Numbered from the stretch's first letter, positions 40,632-50,084 are shown. The stretch is DNA of 56,066 bases from Fimbriiglobus sp. (GCA_022841795.1 JALHQU010000025.1:1-56066), one strand, 5' to 3'. The notes: a model not told the origin generated them from the sequence alone. Made by a program: numbers and translations.

Positions 40632-43058
40632 ATGCGGCTACTCCGTCTCTTCGCCCTGCTTGTCGCCCTGCTCATGCTCGAAGCCAGCGTCTCCGCCCAG
40701 ACTGCGTATCAGAAGCCGCCGCAGGCGGTGGCCGACATCCTGAACGCCCCGCCGATCCCGTCCGTGTCTGTCAGCCCGACGCGGGACTACCTGGCGATCA
40801 TCGAATCGGCCCGCTACCCGTCCATCGCGGAGGTGGCCGAGCCGATGCTGCGGCTGGCGGGGCTGCGGATCAACCCGCAGACGAACGGCCCCGCCCGCGC
40901 CCCGCGCGTGGTGGGTCTCGCGTTCCGGAAGATCGAGGGCGGCGAACCGAAAGCGGTGGCGATGCCGGCCGGGGCGAAGTTCTCGTCGCCGGTGTGGTCT
41001 CACGACGGCAAGCGGTTCGCGGTGGCGAACACCACGGACAAGGGCGTCGAACTGTGGCTCGGCACGGTCGCCGATGCGACGGTGCGGAAGGTAGACGGCG
41101 TGCAACTGAACGCGGTGTTCGCCACCCCACTCCGGCAGGATGCGGTCGAGTGGCTGAACTCGAACGAACTGCTGGTGAAACTGATTCCGGAGAAGCGGGG
41201 CGACTCCCCGAAGCCGCCGGCCGCCCCGCCCGGCCCGGTGGTGCAGGAGAGCAGCGGGAAGGCGGCGCCGGTCCGCACGTTCCAGGACATGCTGCAAAAC
41301 GCCCACGACGAGAGTTTGTTCGAACACTACTGCACGGCCCAACTGGCGGTGGTCGGCGTGGACGGGAAGGTGACGAAGCTCGGCGCGCCGGGCATCGTCA
41401 CCGGCTTCGACCCGTCGCCGGACGGCAAGCACCTGCTCGTGTCGCGGGTGAAGAAGCCGTTCTCGTACCTGTATCCGTACTCGGCGTTCCCGGAAATCAC
41501 CGAAGTGTGGGACCGCACCGGGAAGGTGGTTCACGTCGTCGCCGATCTGCCACTGCAAGACAAGGTGCCGATCGAAGGCGTGCCGACTGGTCCGCGGAGC
41601 GTCCGCTGGGTGCCGACCGAGCCGGCGACGCTGTTCTGGGCCGAGGCGCTCGACGGCGGCGACCCGAAGGCGAAGGTGCCACACCGCGACCAACTATTCA
41701 CCCTGCCCGCGCCGTTCACCGCCAAGCCGACCGCCGTGTACAAGACCGAACACCGCTTTCGCAGCACCAGCTTCTTCGAGAACGGCAACTGGCTGGTGAC
41801 CGACTTCGACCGCGACCGCCGCTGGACCCGCACCGTCGCCATCGACCCGCGGGACCCGTCGTTCAAGCCCGTCGCCGTGTTCGACCGCAGCGCCCAGGAC
41901 CGTTACAACGATCCCGGCACGCCGGTGACGACGCCGCTGCCGAACGGCCAGCGGGTGATCCGGCTGGTGGACGGGTTCATGTTGCTGTCTGGTGCCGGGG
42001 CCACGCCGAAGGGCGAGTTCCCCATCCTCACCCGCTTCCGCCCGGTGGCGAAGACGACCGAGGTGGTGTTCAAGAGCGGGGAAGGGGTGTACGAAACGGC
42101 CACCGCCCTTGACGACACCGGGAAGAAACTGCTCGTCCGCCGCGAGTCGCCGACCGCCCCGCCGAACACGTTCCTCCGCGTGGACGGCAAGGAAACGCAA
42201 ATCACCAACAACGTCGATCCGTTCCCCGAGTTGCGGAAGGTGAAGCGGCAACTGGTGACGACGAAACGGGCCGACGGCGTGACCATCTCGTTCACTCTGT
42301 ACGTCCCGCCGGGGGTGAAGGACGGCGAGAAACTGCCGACGGTGTTCTGGGCGTACCCCCGCGAGTTCAACTCCGCCGACACCGCCAGCCAGGTGTCCGG
42401 CTCGCCGAACAGGTTCGTCACCCCGGCCGGGTTCTCGCACCTGTTCTTCCTCACGCAGGGGTACGCGGTGATGGACGAGGTGAGCATGCCGGTGGTCGGC
42501 CCGCCGGAATCCGCGAACGACACGTTCATCGACCAACTGGTGATGAACGCGAAGGCGGCGATCGACAAGGCGTGCGACATCGGGCCGATCGACCGCGATC
42601 GCATCGGCATCGGCGGGCACAGCTACGGGGCGTTCATGACCGCCAACCTGCTCGCCCACTCGGACCTGTTCCGCGCCGGCATCGCCCGCAGCGGGGCGTA
42701 CAACCGCACCCTCACCCCGTTCGGCTTCCAGAACGAGCGGCGGACGTTCTGGGAAGCCCCGGAGGTGTACGGGAAGATGTCGCCGTTCAACAGTGCCCAG
42801 AAGGTGAACGAGCCGCTGCTGCTGATCCACGGGCAGGCGGACAGCAACCCCGGCACGTTCCCGGTGCAGAGCGAGCGGATGTACCAGGCGGTGCGGGGGA
42901 ACGGCGGCACCGTGCGGCTGGTGCTGCTGCCGCACGAGGACCACGGGTACAGCGCGAAGGAGAGTGTCGAACACGTTCTGGCCGAGCAGATCGGCTGGTT
43001 CGACAAGTACGTCAAGAACGCCAAGCCGCGGGCCGCGACCGGCACCGGGGAGAAATAG
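40632..43058 (+). CDS. S9 family serine peptidase, glutamyl endopeptidase-like
   Basis: An 808-residue prolyl-oligopeptidase-family protease with a signal peptide (LLRLFALLVALLMLEASVSA). The N-terminal two-thirds is a beta-propeller-type region; the C-terminal hydrolase domain has the triad S664 (GGHSYGAFM), D737 (HGQADSNPG) and H771 (PHEDHGYS). The pattern YPSIAEVAEPMLRLAGLRIN and the SHLFFLTQGYAVMDE region resemble the glutamyl endopeptidase subgroup known from chloroplasts and cyanobacteria. It is probably periplasmic. Confidence 0.85.
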   Translation: MRLLRLFALLVALLMLEASVSAQTAYQKPPQAVADILNAPPIPSVSVSPTRDYLAIIESARYPSIAEVAEPMLRLAGLRINPQTNGPARAPRVVGLAFRKIEGGEPKAVAMPAGAKFSSPVWSHDGKRFAVANTTDKGVELWLGTVADATVRKVDGVQLNAVFATPLRQDAVEWLNSNELLVKLIPEKRGDSPKPPAAPPGPVVQESSGKAAPVRTFQDMLQNAHDESLFEHYCTAQLAVVGVDGKVTKLGAPGIVTGFDPSPDGKHLLVSRVKKPFSYLYPYSAFPEITEVWDRTGKVVHVVADLPLQDKVPIEGVPTGPRSVRWVPTEPATLFWAEALDGGDPKAKVPHRDQLFTLPAPFTAKPTAVYKTEHRFRSTSFFENGNWLVTDFDRDRRWTRTVAIDPRDPSFKPVAVFDRSAQDRYNDPGTPVTTPLPNGQRVIRLVDGFMLLSGAGATPKGEFPILTRFRPVAKTTEVVFKSGEGVYETATALDDTGKKLLVRRESPTAPPNTFLRVDGKETQITNNVDPFPELRKVKRQLVTTKRADGVTISFTLYVPPGVKDGEKLPTVFWAYPREFNSADTASQVSGSPNRFVTPAGFSHLFFLTQGYAVMDEVSMPVVGPPESANDTFIDQLVMNAKAAIDKACDIGPIDRDRIGIGGHSYGAFMTANLLAHSDLFRAGIARSGAYNRTLTPFGFQNERRTFWEAPEVYGKMSPFNSAQKVNEPLLLIHGQADSNPGTFPVQSERMYQAVRGNGGTVRLVLLPHEDHGYSAKESVEHVLAEQIGWFDKYVKNAKPRAATGTGEK

Positions 43059-43062
43059 TGGT

Positions 43063-43146
43063 CCGCTCACTCCGTGAGCGGTCATGAGTGTTCTGCTCGC
43101 TCCGCGAGCGGGTTTTCAAGGACCGCTCGCGGAGCGAGCAGAACAC
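43063..43146 (+). repeat. Hairpin plus 24-bp inverted repeat
   Basis: An 8-bp stem (43063-43070 with 43074-43081) is followed by perfect 24-bp arms 43088-43111 and 43123-43146 with an 11-base loop. It fills the gap between the peptidase and the NamZ gene and resembles the other long inverted repeats in architecture. Confidence 0.8.
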
Positions 43147-43162
43147 AACACGGCGACCAACG

Positions 43163-44332
43163 ATGCGAACCGGCCTCGACCTCCTCCTGGCCGCCGACTT
43201 CGAGCCGCTGCACGGCAAGCGGGTCGGGCTGCTCACCCACCCGGCGGCGATCAGCGGTTTCAACGGCTACCGCTACGACGGCCCGACGCGGTCCACCCTG
43301 GAACTGTTCGCCACCCACCCGGCGGTGAACCTCGTCGCTCTGTTCGGCCCGGAACACGGGCTGAGCGGGGAGGCCCAGGATCTGATCCCGGTCGGTCACG
43401 GGAACGAGGGGCCGGTCCGCACCCACTCCCTGTACGGCGATACGTTCGACAGCCTGAAACCGACGCCGGCCATGCTCGACGGCCTGGACGTGTTCGTGGT
43501 GGACCTGCAAGACGTGGGCGCCCGGTACTACACGTTCCAGGCGACCATGCTGTACTGCATGGAGGCGTGCGCCGCGGCCGGCATCCCGGTGTGGGTACTC
43601 GACCGCCCGAACCCGATCGGCCACTTCGTCGAGGGGCCGACGGTGTACCCCGGGTTCGAGAGCTTCGTCGGCGTTCACCCCATCTGCATTCGCCACGGGC
43701 TGACCATCGGCGACCTGGCGAAGTTGTACCGGGCCGAGCGGGTGTCCGCCGTCGAACTCATAGTGATCGAGTGCCAGGAGTACGACGCCACGCACCTGTG
43801 CAACCTGTCGGTGTCGCCGTCGCCGAACATGCCGACCACGCACACCGCCCTGGTGTACCCCGGCCTGTGCCTGATCGAGGGCACGAACCTGAGCGAGGGC
43901 CGCGGCACCTGCCGGCCGTTCGAGTACGTCGGCTTCCCCGGCGTGAACCCGAACAAGGTGACGAAACTGCTCCGCGACCTGAAAATGCCGTGGGTGGATT
44001 TCCTGCCGGCTACCTTCCGCCCGACGTTCCAAAAGCACGCCGGGAAGACCTGCGGCGGGGTGTTCATCGCCCCCATCCTGCCGCACGACTTCCGCCCGGT
44101 GGTGGTCGGCCTGGCCGTGCTGTGGGCGTTCCGCGAACTGCTCGGCGACGCCTTCCGGTGGCGGACGGAGACCTACGAGTTCGTGTCGCACATCCCGGCC
44201 ATCGACCTGCTGTTCGGCAGCGCCCGCGAGCGGGCGGCGCTCGAAGCCGGCACCCCGCTGGTGGACATCATCGCCGCCTGGGAGCCGGAGCGGGAGGCGT
44301 ACATTCAGCGTGTGCAGTCGGTGCTGAAATAG
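43163..44332 (+). CDS. namZ: NamZ-type exo-beta-N-acetylmuramidase (DUF1343)
   Basis: A 389-residue DUF1343 protein. Typical motifs are GLLTHPAAI, ALFGPEHGL, VVDLQDVGARYYTF, WVLDRPNPIG and EGTNLSEGRGT. Characterised members (NamZ of Bacillus subtilis and Tannerella) release MurNAc from the non-reducing end of peptidoglycan fragments. No signal peptide is visible from the ATG at 43163 (MRTGLDLLLAADFEP), unlike secreted NamZ, so it may act in the cytoplasm or the true start may be missed. It lies upstream of the symporter and MurQ-kinase genes. Confidence 0.82.
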   Translation: MRTGLDLLLAADFEPLHGKRVGLLTHPAAISGFNGYRYDGPTRSTLELFATHPAVNLVALFGPEHGLSGEAQDLIPVGHGNEGPVRTHSLYGDTFDSLKPTPAMLDGLDVFVVDLQDVGARYYTFQATMLYCMEACAAAGIPVWVLDRPNPIGHFVEGPTVYPGFESFVGVHPICIRHGLTIGDLAKLYRAERVSAVELIVIECQEYDATHLCNLSVSPSPNMPTTHTALVYPGLCLIEGTNLSEGRGTCRPFEYVGFPGVNPNKVTKLLRDLKMPWVDFLPATFRPTFQKHAGKTCGGVFIAPILPHDFRPVVVGLAVLWAFRELLGDAFRWRTETYEFVSHIPAIDLLFGSARERAALEAGTPLVDIIAAWEPEREAYIQRVQSVLK

Positions 44333-44338
44333 TGGCTT

Positions 44339-44405
44339 GGCGAGCCGGGAGCGTGAGCGACCGGAGCAGAATCAGTACTCCGGTCGCTCACGCTCCCGGC
44401 TCGCC
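44339..44405 (+). repeat. 28-bp inverted repeat (family 1, copy B)
   Basis: Perfect arms 44339-44366 and 44378-44405, sharing the GAGCCGGGAGCGTGAGCGAC core with the repeat at 12867-12928; the loop differs. It lies just after the namZ stop. An open frame from 44337 merely translates it. Confidence 0.87.
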
Positions 44406-44435
44406 AGCCCCATCCAGGCCATCGGAGGTTCGTTC

Positions 44436-46001
44436 GTGACCACGCGATTGATCGCACAACTTGTCGCGGTACTTTTCACCAGCGCCTATGTGGCCGCCGA
44501 GCCGCCGAAGCCGAAGTTCAAGCTCGGCAAGGACACCACGTTCGTGGACGGGCCGTTGGACAAGGACGGGTACATCGACTACGAGACGGCCCTGAACGAC
44601 CGCCTCCGCGGGAAGATCAAGCCGGAAGATAATGCCGTCTTGCTGCTCGTGCAGGCGATCGGGCCGAAGCCGGAAGGGATTGAACTGCACGCCGATCTCT
44701 ACAAATGGCTGGGCACGAAGCCGCCGCCGGAGACGGGCGATTACCTGGTTCGGGATTCGACGTTCTTCCGGGACGAATACCGGGCGGACGACACCCGGCC
44801 GTTCTTCGATCTGGAATCCCGATTGCGGCGTGCGCCGTGGAAGGCGACGGATCACCCGAAGCACGCCGAGTGGCTGAAGGTGAACGAAAAGCCGATGTCG
44901 CTGGCGATCGAGGCGAGCAAGCGAACGGAGTATTTCCATCCCCTGATCTCCCGCACTAAGACCGGCGAACGCGGCATGCTGATCGGCCCGATCATGCCGA
45001 TCGCCGTGCAGACCCGGCAGTTCGGCTCGCTTCTCGTCATGCGGGCCATGCTTCACCTCGGGGAAGGGCGAGCGGAAGCGGCGTGGGATGATTTGCTCGC
45101 CCTTCATCGCCTCGGCCTGCACCTTTCCCGTAGCGGCAGTCTGATGGGCACTCTGATCGGCATTGCGCTGGAATCGATCGCCATGCACGCCACGGTCGTG
45201 TTCATCGAGACGACCAAGCCGACCGCCGAGCAGGTGGCGAAGTGCCAGACCGACCTCCGCCGGTTACGGCCGATGGCGAGTCTGGCCGACATCGTCGGCA
45301 TCTCGGAGCGGTTTTCGTACCTGGACGCGACCCAACACATGGCCCGCAAAGCCCAGGACAAAACGGACGAGACAATCCTGCTGCTGGTCGGCGAAGACGC
45401 CCCGCAGGAGGTCATCGACAAGGTGACCCTTGGCCTGGATTGGGTCGGCGTGATGCGGACGGGCAACAAGTGGTACGACCGGCTCGAACAGGCACTTCGG
45501 ACCGATGCGGCCAAGGAGCGGGTCGAACTGTTCCGGGTGATGGACGAGGAGTTGAAAAAGATGACGGACAAAGTCCGCGACATGACCGAAGTCAAGAAGT
45601 TAATCGCCGCCAACGACACCGACAAGCTGACAGCCGTCATCAGTGAGAAGATCGGTCACGGACAAATCGGGCTGATGGTCCCGGCGGGCCAGAAGATCCG
45701 TGAGGCCGTCGATCGCTGCGAGCAGCAACACCGCAACCTGCACCTAGCCTTCGCACTGGCGGCGTACCACGCCGACCACAAGAAGTACCCGGCCGCGCTC
45801 GCCGACCTCGCCTCGAAGTACATCGAGCAAGTCCCAACCGACCTGTTCTCGGGGAAGCCGCTCGTGTACAAGCCCTCAGACGCGGGCTACCTGCTCTACA
45901 GCGTCGGGGTGAACGGCACGGACGACGGCGGGAAGACGTTCGGCGACGACCCGCCAGGCGATGACCTCCGGGTTCGGATGCCGTCCGTGAAGTCGAAGTA
46001 A
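44436..46001 (+). CDS. Secreted hypothetical protein
   Basis: A 521-residue protein with a signal peptide (LIAQLVAVLFTSAYVAAEP) and a mainly helical body. The C-terminal part resembles the end of planctomycete proteins with a pseudopilin-like GspG tail (AAYHADHKKYPAALADLASK, then DAGYLLYSVGVNGTDDGG). No catalytic motif is seen. The GTG at 44436 is chosen because GGAGG lies seven bases upstream and because the signal peptide starts there. Its place between namZ and the symporter may or may not be functional. Confidence 0.65.
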   Translation: MTTRLIAQLVAVLFTSAYVAAEPPKPKFKLGKDTTFVDGPLDKDGYIDYETALNDRLRGKIKPEDNAVLLLVQAIGPKPEGIELHADLYKWLGTKPPPETGDYLVRDSTFFRDEYRADDTRPFFDLESRLRRAPWKATDHPKHAEWLKVNEKPMSLAIEASKRTEYFHPLISRTKTGERGMLIGPIMPIAVQTRQFGSLLVMRAMLHLGEGRAEAAWDDLLALHRLGLHLSRSGSLMGTLIGIALESIAMHATVVFIETTKPTAEQVAKCQTDLRRLRPMASLADIVGISERFSYLDATQHMARKAQDKTDETILLLVGEDAPQEVIDKVTLGLDWVGVMRTGNKWYDRLEQALRTDAAKERVELFRVMDEELKKMTDKVRDMTEVKKLIAANDTDKLTAVISEKIGHGQIGLMVPAGQKIREAVDRCEQQHRNLHLAFALAAYHADHKKYPAALADLASKYIEQVPTDLFSGKPLVYKPSDAGYLLYSVGVNGTDDGGKTFGDDPPGDDLRVRMPSVKSK

Positions 46002-46046
46002 CTGATCCGACGCGACGTTCGCCCCATCTCAGAAAGTGAGTCCAGG

Positions 46047-46430
46047 ATGTCTGCCAAGACGCAACGCATCATCGGCTGGGTGCTGAGCGGCCTCATCGCC
46101 GCGTTCCTGATCGGCGGGAGTGCCGTGCCCAAGCTGTTCCTCACGGACAGCCCGGACATGACCGAACGGCTGGCCGAGATGGGGTTCACCGCCGACGTGA
46201 TGAAGAAGATCGGCATCGTCGAGGTGCTCGTGGCCGTGCTGTTCGTCATCCCGCGGACCGGCTTCCTCGGGGCGATCCTGGTCACCGGGTATTTGGGCGG
46301 GGCCATCGCCACCCACGTCCGGCTCCAGGATACCAAGTTCATCATCCCGCTCGTGATCGGCATCCTGGTGTGGGTGGCCCTCGGCCTTCGCAAGCCGGCC
46401 GTCTTCCGTCTGGCGTTCGGTTCCGAGTGA
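46047..46430 (+). CDS. DoxX-like membrane protein
   Basis: A 127-residue protein with four hydrophobic helices (VLSGLIAAFLIGGSAVPKLF, IGIVEVLVAVLFVIP, LGAILVTGYLGGAIATHV, IPLVIGILVWVALGL), matching the DoxX-like family of small inner-membrane proteins. The function of most members is unknown. A 190-base gap follows before the symporter and holds no clear terminator. Confidence 0.78.
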   Translation: MSAKTQRIIGWVLSGLIAAFLIGGSAVPKLFLTDSPDMTERLAEMGFTADVMKKIGIVEVLVAVLFVIPRTGFLGAILVTGYLGGAIATHVRLQDTKFIIPLVIGILVWVALGLRKPAVFRLAFGSE

Positions 46431-46621
46431 GTGTGTCGAGGAGTTGCGTGGGTCCGGGGGGTGTGGCGAAAAGTTGGCGCCCTTGGCACCCTTGAAGTTT
46501 TTCAGCCCGTTTTCGCGGGTCAGGCCGACGGCGCACCCGGTCAGGCGATCGACCTGGCGCTCTTGAGACTTTCGGTGCAGCTTCGCATCACCCCACGATC
46601 TCACCCGGTTAAGTAGCCTCC

Positions 46622-48232
46622 ATGCCCACCCTGTCGCCCGCCGATCTGGCCGTGGTCGCCGCGTACATCGCCGGCATGACCCTGTTCGGCGTGTGGTTCA
46701 GCCGGCAGCAGAAGGACCTGAAGACGTACTTCGTCGGCGAGCGGAACGTCGGCTGGTTCCTCGTCCTCATGTCGATCGTCGCCACCGAGACGAGCGCGGT
46801 CACGTTCCTGAGCGTGCCGGGGGTGGCGTTCAAATCCGGCGGCAACTTGACGTACCTGCAACTGTCGTTCGGGTACGTCCTCGGCCGGTGCGTGGTGGCG
46901 TGGGTGCTGCTGCCGCTGTACATGCGGGGCGACCTGTTCTCGGCGTACGAGGTGCTGAAGCACAAGTTCGGGCCGCGGGTGCAGCGGGTGGCGTCCGGGC
47001 TGTTCCTGGTCACCCGAACGGTGGCCGACGGGCTGCGGCTGTACCTGACGGCGTTGCTCATGCAGTACGTCGGCGTCGGGGTGGAGGCGGCGGTGGTGCT
47101 GACGGGGGTGGTGACGATCGTGTACACCTACCTGGGCGGGATGAAGGCGGTGCTGTGGACGGACCTGATCCAGTTCGTCATCAAGGTGGCCGGGGCGGGG
47201 CTGGCCGGGGTGTTCGTGCTGACGCTGCTGCCCGGCGGGTGGCAGCAGTTCGTCGATGTCGGGTCGGCAAGCGGCAAGTTCGTGCTGTTCGACTTCGCGC
47301 ACTCCTACGAGGCCGCGTACCCGTTCAACTTCTGGGCCGGGGTGGTCGGCGGGGCGGTGTTCAGCATGGCGTCGCACGGGGCCGACCAGCTGATGGTGCA
47401 GCGGTACCTGTGCGCCCGCTCGCTCGGCCATGCCCGCGCCGCCCTGGTGCTCAGCGGCGTCGTCGTGACGGTGCAGTTCCTGCTATTCCTGGGCGTCGGC
47501 ATCGGCCTGTTCGTGCTGGTGCAGAGCGGCGAGTTCGCGCTGCCCGAGCGGACCGGCGGCGGGACGTGGAAGCCGGACGAGATGTTCGGCCTGTTCATCG
47601 TCACCAAGCTGCCGGTCGGGGTGCGGGGGGTGCTGGTGGCGGCGGTGCTGGCGGCGGCCATGTCCACCCTGTCGTCGTCGCTGAACAGCTCGGCGAACGC
47701 ACTCGTCACCGACTTCTACCGACCGCTCCGGCCGCACCGCACCGAGAAACATTACGTCTTCCTGTCCCGCATCCTGACGGCGGTGTGGGGCGTGGCCCAG
47801 ATGGGCGTGGCGATCGTCGCCTTCCGCACCAGCGGGGACGACAAGAGCGTGGTGGAGCAGGTACTGAAGGTGGCCGGCATGACCACCGGGCTGCTGCTCG
47901 GGCTGTTCCTACTCGGGCAGGCGAAGCGGCCGGTGTCGTCGGCGGCGGCGGTGTGCGGGCTGGTCGTCGGATTTGTGGTGGTGCTGCTCGTCTGGCTGCC
48001 CGAAGGGCTGGGGATGCTCGCCACGACGGTAGACGGCCGGAAGCAGCTGGCGGTGCTGGGGGCGACCGTACCGGAGCAGTTCCTACAACCTATCCTTGCG
48101 TGGCCGTGGTTCGCCCTGATCGGGGCCGGCACCACGATCATCGTCGCGCTGATTTCGTCCCGCCTCCTCCCGGCCCGCCCCGATGGACACCTTGCAACAC
48201 CTGCAAACCGAAGCCCGCAACCCGGCGAGTGA
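46622..48232 (+). CDS. Sodium:solute symporter (SSS family)
   Basis: A 536-residue transporter with about 13 helices and the LeuT-fold SSS pattern (SRQQKDLKTYFVGERNVGWF, ETSAVTFLSVPGVAF, YTYLGGMKAVLWTDLIQF). This family imports sugars, amino acids and sialic acid with sodium. The last 50 bases overlap the start of the MurQ-kinase gene in another frame, so the two are surely co-expressed. I infer that it imports MurNAc or a related sugar; the substrate is not readable from sequence. Confidence 0.85.
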   Translation: MPTLSPADLAVVAAYIAGMTLFGVWFSRQQKDLKTYFVGERNVGWFLVLMSIVATETSAVTFLSVPGVAFKSGGNLTYLQLSFGYVLGRCVVAWVLLPLYMRGDLFSAYEVLKHKFGPRVQRVASGLFLVTRTVADGLRLYLTALLMQYVGVGVEAAVVLTGVVTIVYTYLGGMKAVLWTDLIQFVIKVAGAGLAGVFVLTLLPGGWQQFVDVGSASGKFVLFDFAHSYEAAYPFNFWAGVVGGAVFSMASHGADQLMVQRYLCARSLGHARAALVLSGVVVTVQFLLFLGVGIGLFVLVQSGEFALPERTGGGTWKPDEMFGLFIVTKLPVGVRGVLVAAVLAAAMSTLSSSLNSSANALVTDFYRPLRPHRTEKHYVFLSRILTAVWGVAQMGVAIVAFRTSGDDKSVVEQVLKVAGMTTGLLLGLFLLGQAKRPVSSAAAVCGLVVGFVVVLLVWLPEGLGMLATTVDGRKQLAVLGATVPEQFLQPILAWPWFALIGAGTTIIVALISSRLLPARPDGHLATPANRSPQPGE

Positions 48233-50042
48233 CCGGCTGGACGAACTCACCTCGCTCGAATTCGTCGAACTGATGGGCCGGGAAGACGCCGCCGTCCCCG
48301 CCGCCGTCGTCGCCATCAAGGTTGCTATTGCCCAGGCCATCGAAGTGGTCGCCGACCGGCTCGGCCGCGGCGGGCGGCTGATCTACTGCGGGGCGGGCAC
48401 GTCCGGCCGGCTGGGGGTGCTGGATGCGTCCGAATGCCCGCCGACGTTCCAGACGAACCCGGATCAAGTCGTCGGGCTGATCGCCGGCGGGCCGGGGGCG
48501 ATGTTCAAAGCGGTGGAGGGGGCCGAGGACTCCCCGCGGCTGGGCGAGATCGACCTGGAAGCGGTCCACCTGACGGCGAACGACGTGGTGTGCGGCATCG
48601 CCACCAGCGGGCGGACGCCGTATGTGATCGGCGCCGTCCGGTACGCCCGCAAGCTCGGGGCGTTCACCCTCGGTCTCGTCTGCACCCCCGACTCGGAGCT
48701 GGAAAAAGAGGTCGATCTGTGCCTCGCCCCGGTGGTCGGGCCGGAGGTGCTGACCGGGTCCACGCGGCTGAAAGCGGGCACGGCGACGAAGCTGGTACTG
48801 AACACGCTCACCACCGGGGCGATGGTGCGGCTGGGCAAGACGTTCGGCAACCTGATGGTGGACCTGAAGGCGACGAACACCAAGCTGGTAGCGCGGGCCA
48901 ACCGCATCGTCCGCACCGTCACCGAGGCGGACGCGGCGACGGCGGAGAAGCTGCTGACGCAGTGCAGCGGGGAAGTGAAGACCGCGATCGTCGCGCACAT
49001 CGCCGGGGTGGACGGCTTCCAGGCGCGGGTGAAGCTGGCCGAGTGCGGCGGGCGGATCAAGCCGGCACTGGCGGCGTTCGGCCGGTCGCAGGTGACAGCG
49101 GCCCGCACGGCCGAACGCCCGAGCCGATCGGATCTGGTTCTCGGCATCGACGGCGGCGGGTCGAACACCGTCTGCCTGCTGGCGAAGCGGGACAGCGGCG
49201 AGGTGATCGGCCGCGGGCTGTCCGGCCCGTCGAACATCCAGTCGGTCGGAGTATCCACCGCACTGGACGCGCTGAACCAGGGCATCGACCGGGCGTTCCA
49301 GGGGGCGAGCCTGCCGCGGGCGAAGGCGGCGGCGATCTGCCTCGGGCTGGCCGGCGTGGACCGGCAGGAAGGGCTGGACGTGATCCACGGCTGGGCGGCG
49401 CGGGAGAACGTAGCTGATTCGGTGATCGTGTCGAACGACGCCACCCTGCTGCTGGCGGCCGGCACGCCGGACGGGTGGGGGCTGGCGGTGATTGCCGGCA
49501 CCGGGTCGATCGCATTTGTGCGGAAACCGACCGGCGAGATCGGGCGGTGCGGCGGGTGGGGGCACCTGCTCGGTGACGAAGGCAGCGCGTACCGCATCGC
49601 CCTGGCCGCACTGCGGGCGGCGTGCCGGTCGTTCGACGGCATCGGGCCGAAGACGGCGCTGATCGACGCACTGGTAAAAAAAATGAGCTTGCCCGCCGCC
49701 CCGGATTTCATCCCCGCCGTGTACCGCGGGCCGTGGGACCGGGCGGCCATCGCCGGCCTCGCCCCGTTGGTGCTGGAACTGGCCGGAACCGACGCAATCG
49801 CCGCCGAGATCGTGCGGACGGAAGCAACGGACCTGGCTCGCACCGCGGCCGGTGCGGTGACCGCGAACGGGTTGTCCAAGACGGGGTTGCCGGTGGCCCT
49901 GGCCGGCGGGCTGCTGACGAACAGCGAGCCGTTCCGCGAGCAATTCCTGGCCGGGTTGCGGGCCGAAGGGGTACAACCGGGGCCGGTGAAGTTGGTGACG
50001 GAGCCGGCGGCCGGGGCGGTGGTGCTGGCGCGGAGGAAATAA
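48183..50042 (+). CDS. murQ: MurQ etherase fused to a BadF/BcrA-type sugar kinase
   Basis: A 619-residue fusion. Residues 1-300 are N-acetylmuramic acid 6-phosphate etherase (SIS domain): LQTEARNPASDRLDEL, CGAGTSGRLGVLDASECPPT, and VCGIATSGRTPYVIGAVRYA. Residues 317-619 are a kinase of the BadF/BadG/BcrA/D or N-acetylglucosamine kinase family: DLVLGIDGGGSNT (D323), SNDATLLLAAGTPDG, IAGTGSIAF and GGWGHLLGDEGSAYRIA. The kinase probably makes MurNAc-6-P, which MurQ turns into GlcNAc-6-P and lactate, as MurK and MurQ do in Clostridium. The ATG at 48183 overlaps the symporter end. Confidence 0.88.
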   Translation: MDTLQHLQTEARNPASDRLDELTSLEFVELMGREDAAVPAAVVAIKVAIAQAIEVVADRLGRGGRLIYCGAGTSGRLGVLDASECPPTFQTNPDQVVGLIAGGPGAMFKAVEGAEDSPRLGEIDLEAVHLTANDVVCGIATSGRTPYVIGAVRYARKLGAFTLGLVCTPDSELEKEVDLCLAPVVGPEVLTGSTRLKAGTATKLVLNTLTTGAMVRLGKTFGNLMVDLKATNTKLVARANRIVRTVTEADAATAEKLLTQCSGEVKTAIVAHIAGVDGFQARVKLAECGGRIKPALAAFGRSQVTAARTAERPSRSDLVLGIDGGGSNTVCLLAKRDSGEVIGRGLSGPSNIQSVGVSTALDALNQGIDRAFQGASLPRAKAAAICLGLAGVDRQEGLDVIHGWAARENVADSVIVSNDATLLLAAGTPDGWGLAVIAGTGSIAFVRKPTGEIGRCGGWGHLLGDEGSAYRIALAALRAACRSFDGIGPKTALIDALVKKMSLPAAPDFIPAVYRGPWDRAAIAGLAPLVLELAGTDAIAAEIVRTEATDLARTAAGAVTANGLSKTGLPVALAGGLLTNSEPFREQFLAGLRAEGVQPGPVKLVTEPAAGAVVLARRK

Positions 50043-50044
50043 CC

Positions 50045-50084
50045 CCCCTCACCCCCAGCCCCTCTCCCACATCGGGGAGAGGGG
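50045..50084 (+). repeat. Dispersed CCCCTCACCCC-type repeat (family 3, copy B)
   Basis: Hairpin arms 50059-50068 and 50075-50084. It sits between convergent stops (MurQ-kinase at 50042, - strand amidotransferase-like gene at 50092), where it can act as a two-way terminator. It matches the repeat at 29517-29558. Confidence 0.8.

Noticed and set aside
44337-44435. ATG at 44337 as the start of the secreted hypothetical protein
   Set aside because: It would translate the 28-bp repeat as an Arg/Glu-rich peptide. The GTG at 44436 has a ribosome site and begins the signal peptide.
46431-46616. A 61-codon + strand frame after the DoxX-like gene
   Set aside because: No ribosome site, no recognisable domain, and composition like intergenic sequence.
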